In this document: positions 58,341 through 64,000 of the stretch, in pieces
Layout of the letters: each line of letters begins with the position of its first letter
How positions within the stretch are numbered: the first letter of the stretch is position 1
Source of the DNA: Monoplex corrugatus
Taxonomy: Eukaryota; Mollusca; Gastropoda; Littorinimorpha; Ranellidae
Length of the DNA: 64,000 bases
Direction: 5' to 3'
Assembly: GCA_030674185.1 (NCBI GenBank)
Contig: CM060307.1
Span: 83,125,850-83,189,849, forward strand
Program-made: the position numbers and the translations under genes
The notes under the pieces: generated by a model
What the model was told of the DNA's origin: nothing
Seen by the model: only the letters and a program-made list of their open reading frames with translations
Database searches by the model: none

Positions 58341-58500
58341 GAATATTTATGTCCAGTGACAGCACAAGGCAACACAAGATTACTGTTTCACATTCTGTTG
58401 CATCATGGATTTTTCTGCCTCCATGGCAAGAAAGGTAAAGATAATAGAAATTATGGGCACTGAGGAATGAGGTTATAAGATTTATGCTCCCCAAAGAATC

Positions 58501-58502
<2 letters not shown>

Positions 58503-58599
<97 letters not shown>

Positions 58600-58616
58600 A
58601 GTGAGCGAGTGTGTGC
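58503..58616 (+). repeat. (GT)n microsatellite abutting the L2-like LINE
   Basis: About 95 bp of pure (GT)n then gagagtgagcgagtgtgtgc directly before LINE coding sequence. Confidence 0.97.
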
Positions 58617-59492
58617 GTCATCAATTCCCACTCTATAAAACACCACTTCTATGCTGATGACACCCAACTTCAAGATAGTGACTCACCTGATAATATACAC
58701 CGCCTGTTGACTCGCACCACTGAGTGTTACTCGGACATTAAGAACTGGATGACACACAATAGACTTCAGCTTAATGACGACAAGACAGAAGCTATCCTCA
58801 TTGGCACCCGTCAGAAACTTTCCCAGCTGCCTCCTCTTTCTCTCCCATTATGTAACACATCAGTCCCAATTTCTGATTCAGCTAAAAACCTTGGTGTCTG
58901 CATTGACTCTACCCTGTCCATGAACAACTTTGTTTCTCAAACTGCCAGATCTTGCTACTATCATCTCCATCGTATAAGCCTGATCAGGAAGTATCTCTCT
59001 GTGGAAACAACTGCAAAACTCGTTCTCTCCTTCATAATGTCTCGCATTGACTATTGCAATTCACTCCTGTCTGGTCTTCCTGCCTCCACCATTCACATCC
59101 TACAGCGCATTCAAAACAATGCTGTACGCCTTGTACTCAAAAAGAAAAAAGCTGACCACATATCTCCTCTCCTGGCACAACTTCACTGGCTCCCTGTATC
59201 AAAGCGCATACAGTACAAACTAGACACCATGTGCTACAAAAGCCTCAATAACGCAGCCCCCGATTACCTGTCAAGCCTACTTGAGATCTATGTTCCCTCA
59301 CGTACCCTCCGCTCTGCCTCCGATCCTCTGACTTTTCGCTTTCCACGCACTAAGCTCAATACCTATGGTCCACGAGCCTTCTCTGTTTCTGGTCCACTCT
59401 CCTGGAACAAACTTCCTCTCTCAGTCCGTCAGCAACCTACTTTTGCCTCCTTCAAGTCCGCTCTCAAAACTCACCTTTTCTCCTCTGCATAA
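58617..59492 (+). pseudogene. L2-like LINE ORF2, reverse transcriptase C-terminal half
   Basis: An intact frame of about 290 codons starts at SHSIKHHFYADDTQL, so the catalytic YADD box is retained but everything N-terminal (endonuclease, fingers, first palm motifs) is missing. It continues with LNDDKTEAILIGT, KNLGVCIDSTLSM, RIDYCNSLLSGLP, LQRIQNNAVRLV, LHWLPVSKRIQYK and ends GPLSWNKLPLSVR and FKSALKTHLFSSA before TAA. This C-terminal layout is typical of L2/CR1-group LINEs. It has no internal stop or frameshift, so the truncated copy is young or was short-lived as DNA. It begins exactly at a (GT)n tract. Confidence 0.88.
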
Positions 59493-59685
59493 AATCCTAA
59501 CCTCACTCAACCCCCCTCTGCAGCCTGTCTCCGCTCGGAGGGGAATCACTTTGTTTTAATATATAATTGTATATGATGTGCTCTCTGTGGTTTTCCATTG
59601 GTTTTATTCTTGCTTTTATTGCTTTTATTCTTTTCTCCCCATTTGTGGCCATGCATGTGTGTGTGTGTGTTGTGTGTGTGTGTGT

Positions 59686-59733
<48 letters not shown>

Positions 59734-59830
59734 GTGTGCGTGCGTGCGTGCGTGTGTGCGTGTGTGTCTTTTCGGCGCTTGGATTTGATTTTGTCGAGAT
59801 TTGCGCTATATAAATATTGTAATTATTATG
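59493..59830 (+). mobile_element. L2-like LINE 3' UTR and tail
   Basis: The 3' UTR contains (GT)n/(GCGT)n at 59,655-59,768. It ends in gcgcttggatttgatttt and gatttgcgctatataaat followed by an attattat-type tail at 59,820. This terminal motif is widespread at the ends of L2-group LINEs and dependent SINEs. Confidence 0.78.
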
Positions 59831-60066
59831 TAATGCATGTGCGTACGTATGTATGTATGTATGTATGTATGTATACGCTTAGATTTATGTATGTATGTAT
59901 GTATGCATGTATACGCTCAGCTTAGATTTATGTATGTAAGTATGTAAGCATGTATGTATGCATGTATACGCTCATATGTAGGTATGTATGTATGCATGTA
60001 TACGCTCAGCGCTTAGATTTGATTTTATCAAGATTTTGCGCTATATAAATAAAATATATTATTATT
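59828..60066 (+). repeat. (ATGT)n repeats ending in a second LINE-type tail
   Basis: (TATG)n blocks each followed by atacgctcag or atacgcttagatttatg, finishing with a second copy of the tail motif (gcgcttagatttgatttt, ttgcgctatataaataaaa, attattatta) at 60,008-60,066. Confidence 0.85.
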
Positions 60067-60177
60067 ATATTACCCCCTTCTCTCTAAATTACTAATTAAT
60101 ATATAGAATAAATAATAGATATAGATACAGGTATAGATATATATATATATAGATATAGATGTATGTTATCAGATTCA

Positions 60178-60331
60178 CCCTTTGACTCCCTTACCCTACC
60201 TGCCAACATCCTGCATTGTCAACCATGACTGCAAAGCAAAAACTTCACCCTGTAGGAAGCTGGTGGAGAGGGTGAGGGAGTCAAAGGGTTAAGTTTTTGC
60301 AGCTTATAGACAGGCTGCAGGAGTGAAAGGG
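60178..60331. mobile_element. TTAA-type palindromic MITE, copy 6
   Basis: Left end ccctttgactcccttaccc and right end gagtgaaaggg. The flanking tetranucleotides are mutated (ttca and tcta). The inner right arm ggtgagggagtcaaagggtt is intact and the inner left arm is deleted (aaaacttcaccctgtaggaa). Confidence 0.72.
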
Positions 60332-60409
60332 TCTAAATAGATAGATACAGATTTATACACTAAGTTGCATGTCTTGTATTAGAGTATGTGTGGATGTGAC
60401 TTGAGTGTG

Positions 60410-60580
60410 GCGTGTGTGTGTGCGCATCTGCTTGTTGTCATTGTAGATGTAACAGTGTATCTCAGAGAGAGACAGATGGAGACACACAGAAAGTAAGAGA
60501 GGGGGGGAGAGAGGGGGGGGGACAGAGACAGAGACTGAGACTCTGCCTCTGTGTGTGTGCGTGCGTGCAAGCAAGCATGC

Positions 60581-60620
<40 letters not shown>
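60410..60620 (+). repeat. (GT)n, (GA)n and (GT)n tracts
   Basis: Short (GT)n at 60,408-60,424, purine-rich at 60,460-60,540, then (GCGT)/(GT)n at 60,550-60,619. Confidence 0.92.
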
Positions 60621-60689
60621 ACAGGTACATGTAAAAGGGAAAGAAAGAGACAGACAGACAGAAGAAGAAAGACCACCACAAAATCATAT

Positions 60690-61235
60690 TCTAAACACTG
60701 AACTTTCGCTCTTCAATTAAAAAAAAAAAAATCCTCTTTATGAAGATGAGTTCACACACCACATAACTCTGTGTTTGTGATCAAGTCAGAAAATGGAAGT
60801 CAGGTGTATGACCACACACATTACCAAACTTGGCAATCAATGAGATAAAAGTCAATCCAAGTCTGCCATCTATGTACTAAGCCAATGCTGAGACTGGCTT
60901 CTGAGCTGTGTCTGCCTTCAGTTGTTGAACTTTAATTCGTTACAAGTTATAAATAGACAGCGGTGCCTGGAACTGGAATGAACTGATAAAAAATCCATGC
61001 AGAAAGGTCAGACAGTAGGTGGCATCACTCAGATCATTATCACAGAGACATGACACAATGTACACAATACTCATATCCTGTGGCAGAGCATAGGAACTCT
61101 ACAGAAAGGTTTCACATTCTGTTGCATCATAGATTTTTCCCCTCCTGTGGTAACAATAAGGGAAGTAAAAATGGTAGCAATTGTGGGCACTGATGTAGAG
61201 ATTTATGCTGCCAAAAACAGCCTGCTCTTTTCCTG
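60690..61235. repeat. Triplicated block, copy 3
   Basis: Matches copies 1 and 2 from aacactgaactttcgctctt through tgctgagactggcttctgag to gatttatgctgcc and an adjoining (GACA)n tract. Confidence 0.87.
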
Positions 61236-61299
61236 CCTGTGCTCACTTTCATGCACTTTACACCCATATATGTGTTGTGATGACAGGTGCACGTGTGAA

Positions 61300-61442
61300 T
61301 GTGACTGAGACAGACAGACAGACAGACAGACAGAAACATGCAGAGACAGATAGAGATAGACAGACAGATAGATAGATAGATAGACAGATAAATAGATAGA
61401 TAGATCTATAGATAAATAGATAGATAGGTAGATAGATAGATG
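61300..61442 (+). repeat. (CAGA)n/(GATA)n microsatellite
   Basis: (CAGA)n at 61,308-61,330 and 61,355-61,368, then (GATA)n to 61,440. Confidence 0.95.
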
Positions 61443-61444
61443 TT

Positions 61445-62290
61445 TAAGGCAATAATGTGGCAAAGAAAATTAAAAAAGAAACTGTCCTTTGCACTTCAAA
61501 ACTATACATCGCATGCACTACTTTTGCATGCAGTTTCATCATCCACATTGCTAGCGCCTTTGCTTGCGTCAGAATAAAATGTCACTTCACCCAAGCACTG
61601 TACAAGATCATGTTATGTCATTCCATCTTTGTGTCTGTGATGAAATTCAATGCACATTTTGGCTTATTACTCTGAACACCTTTTCTCGCCCAACATCATT
61701 TCAACAATTACCCCATACAATAGTGTGTACACTACAGCTATTTCAATTTGCTAAGGCAAATTTGAACACTCACACTCAAGTCTTGAAAACACTAGCCCAG
61801 CCACTAACACAGCATACCAGCTGCACCAGTAGAAACAAGGTTTCAAGTTTAATCATGTCTCTTCCCTGCTACAATAAATACAACGAACCTCTCTTCAACA
61901 GGCATGCTCACAACTGGTGTTATCAAATTTTTCACTGTCTGACCCACCTTCTATTCTGAACAAATTACTGAGAAAACTATTTCCCATCAGTCTTTGGTCA
62001 TACATAGATCTACTTATGTATATTTTGATAAATTTAAATAAAAAGTACATTAAATTTAAAAGTCCACTGATTAATTGGCACATGTAGATTTGGCCTCCTA
62101 CTGTTTCCATGGTAACACAAAAATAAGAATAAAATAAAATATAACGACTCCACTGATGAACTGATGTGCATGGCAACAATAAACACGACACATCTCTGTA
62201 AAGAGATTTTCCAGTACAAGACAGCTTCATGTTAGATCTGTATTTTCTGATATTTTCAATTTCTGAATTGCATGCCTTACAACTACAAGT
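61445..62290. other. Unassigned sequence
   Basis: Single-copy-looking. A 131-codon frame at 61,564-61,959 has ordinary composition but no motif, family or splice context I can support. Confidence 0.4.
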
Positions 62291-62300
62291 GCTTGTGTCA

Positions 62301-62301
<1 letters not shown>

Positions 62302-62391
<90 letters not shown>

Positions 62392-62565
62392 TGTGTGTGT
62401 GTGTGTGTGTGTGTGCGCATGTGTGGTGTGTGTGTGTGTGCGCATGTGTGTGTGTGTGATGTGAAATGTATGCTGTGTATATGAGTGTGTGTGTGTCTGT
62501 GTGTATGTCTGTGTGTGTGTGGTGTGTGTATGTGTGTGTGTACATATGTGTGTGTGTGTGACAAT
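62302..62565 (+). repeat. (GT)n microsatellite
   Basis: About 90 bp of pure (GT)n at 62,302-62,390, followed by interrupted (GT)n to 62,562. Confidence 0.97.
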
Positions 62566-62948
62566 GTATGCACACACAAAGTAGACTGAACATGAGTAAA
62601 CTAGGTCATATAATTAAAATGTTAAGTACATGCAATATACTTTTTATGTTTTCATAATTAATTTCTTTTGTCAGAGTAACATGAATAATGACAGTTTGTA
62701 AGTCAAAGTACAAGTGGATTAAAACTTAATAAGTAACTGGAAAATTCATTGTAGAAAAGAGATGATTCCATCTGTTGAAAAGTTTTATTTTCAATATTTA
62801 TAGTATTTTATTATTAAACGTTTAGCGTTTGAGGTCCTGGTAGTTGTAAGAATGATGATGCACCTGTTTTGAGACTAGAGGATGTAGCCTATATTTCATA
62901 TTCTAAAGTAGATTATAAATAAAGAAGTGTTGAATTACAATGTATACC

Positions 62949-62953
62949 TCACA

Positions 62954-63006
<53 letters not shown>
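62949..63006 (+). repeat. (AC)n microsatellite
   Basis: Near-pure (AC)n. Confidence 0.97.
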
Positions 63007-63008
<2 letters not shown>

Positions 63009-63009
63009 G

Positions 63010-63840
63010 CATGAATACATAAGAAGGCAAAAACACTGTGGTTCACATAATAAAGTGTGCACACACACCCATTCATATAAATGCCTATAGATAATATGTG
63101 ATTATGATAAAAAAAATATTAAAAAAACAGACACAAACTTTAACTGGGTGGAGTCTGAAGCCTGTTTTAAAAGATGCCTGTTCATTGTTGTCATCTAATA
63201 CTTTGAATACTAGCCTTTGGAGACTGTAGGTACTGCTACATTTTTTCAGTACATTAGGCCAATTCAATGCTTTGGTTACATGACTATTGATGGCATTCCG
63301 GGCGATAACAAGAGGCTCATATTATTCTAATGTTTACCCAGTATTCTCCAGGCACTTACTGCTCTGGGTGTTTACTGCTGGTTCACAATCAATGTGACAA
63401 TCTATTCACACACAAAGTGACAAACACAAGTTGGCCACCACACAACAAACAGCTTGGTTGTTCTTTAAACAGCTGACACAGAGTCATTTTGATTTTACAG
63501 ATCTACTCATCTACATATCTACTGATCTAGTCAAAAATGGAACTGGCCACTGGTTTGACTGGGGCTTGCAATGATTGAATGAATTTAACATATCATCTCA
63601 ATCAAATGCAGCAAATTGCATAATAAAAAGCATTTTGCATTGCTGCAGTTACCGTAATTTGACTGGACCTGGGGTTGTGTATCGAATCGTTACACGATTA
63701 CCCATCACTAGACAAGATAAGATTAAATTACTCAGATTACTGTTTGCAATGAATGGGCCTATGGCTAATAAGCTTAATCAAATGATTAATTTAAGTGAAT
63801 GATTGCATCTAATGTCAATTTGATTAATGAAAAAAAATCA
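63010..63840. other. Unassigned AT-rich sequence
   Basis: No repeat or ORF of interest. If the exon call at 63,848-63,980 is right, this is the start of its first intron. Confidence 0.4.
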
Positions 63841-63847
63841 CTCTTAC

Positions 63848-63980
63848 CTTCTACTTTTTACGTAAATGACGAGCCATTTTTTCTTCAAACATCGTCACAG
63901 TTTCAACGGTCTGTTGTAACGATTTCGAAGTTGTTTGCAGACGCTCTACAGAGGAAATTAAAATCGGCGTTTTCCGCCAT
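63848..63980 (-). other. Candidate 5' exon of a host gene (minus strand, at window edge)
   Basis: On the minus strand ggtaacATGGCGG is a strong animal start context at 63,980. The frame from it (MAENADFNFLCRASANNFEI) stops after 25 codons. A second frame, open from the window edge, reads SSVERLQTTSKSLQQTVETV followed by TMFEEKMARHLRKK, helical and coiled-coil-like, and ends TAG at 63,851-63,853. Directly after it is a consensus splice donor, aag|gtaagag, with GT at 63,847-63,846. The exon has no repeat character. Either it is a 5' exon with a short upstream frame, or a one-base error separates the ATG from the helical frame. I cannot name the gene. Confidence 0.4.
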
Positions 63981-64000
63981 GTTACCAAAACAATAACGTA

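Larger units (their letters stand above)
57390..58500. repeat. Triplicated block, copy 2, split by a SINE
   Basis: The left part (57,390-57,721) matches block copies 1 and 3 through the cattatcaca motif. The right part resumes near 58,350 (tttcacattctgttgcatca) and runs to about 58,500. The inserted ~0.6 kb contains a tRNA-headed SINE and an (AG)n tract. Confidence 0.8.

Noticed and set aside
61564..61959. 131-codon ORF
   Set aside because: No motif, no start context, no splice signals and no similarity I can name. The length is within chance for 64 kb of six-frame sequence.

Overview
The window looks like non-coding, repeat-dominated DNA from a mollusc-type animal, probably a gastropod. The pointers are long (GT/AC)n, (CT)n, (AT)n and (GATA)n microsatellites every 1-2 kb, LINEs of CR1, L2-like and RTE type, tRNA-headed SINEs with simple tails, and no prokaryotic gene organisation. 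The taxonomic call is inference from repeat style. I find no convincing complete host protein-coding gene. The best host-gene candidates are a possible 5' exon on the minus strand at the right edge (63,848-63,980) and a CCAAT-rich, CpG-containing island at 45,780-46,060.

Layout. 0.2-2.2 kb is a diverged ~0.9-kb tandem duplication, followed by a tRNA-SINE (2.8-3.1 kb). 4-16 kb holds microsatellites, a 67-bp minisatellite (6.2-7.0), a 58-bp minisatellite (14.2-15.0), TTAA-flanked palindromic MITEs, two copies of a ~560-bp tailed retroposon (called family B here) and a SINE-like inverted-repeat element (8.3 kb). 17.1-21.2 kb is a nearly full-length CR1-type LINE with ORF1 (PHD-like and RRM-like) and ORF2 (endonuclease and reverse transcriptase). 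It sits inside a family B copy with a candidate target-site duplication. 21.2-25.3 kb is paralogous to 30.7-34.6 kb. One partner carries a 22-copy ~50-bp minisatellite, and the other carries an RNase H-type LINE fragment nested in a second LINE fragment. 28-29.4 kb is paralogous to 39-43.4 kb, where the second partner has been expanded by a 97-bp and then a 24-bp tandem array (39.6-41.9 kb). RTE-type LINE remnants lie at 35.2-36.3, 48.1-48.8 and 53.8-54.3 kb. An L2-like LINE 3' half lies at 58.6-59.8 kb inside a triplicated ~0.6-kb block (56.4-61.2 kb).

The elements work as a record of nested insertion rather than as a pathway. MITE into family B, CR1 into family B, foldback element into RTE, RTE into a small duplication, and SINE into a triplicated block are all readable. 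In most cases an intact paralogue in this same window shows the empty site. The most unusual objects are (i) a 264-bp insertion that is a perfect 105-bp inverted repeat around a 12-nt loop, with a less-folded relative at 8.3 kb; (ii) a CR1 whose ORF2 continues in the same frame straight after the ORF1 TGA with no ATG before the endonuclease; and (iii) a palindrome-within-palindrome MITE with TTAA at every boundary, one copy of which has begun turning into a satellite.
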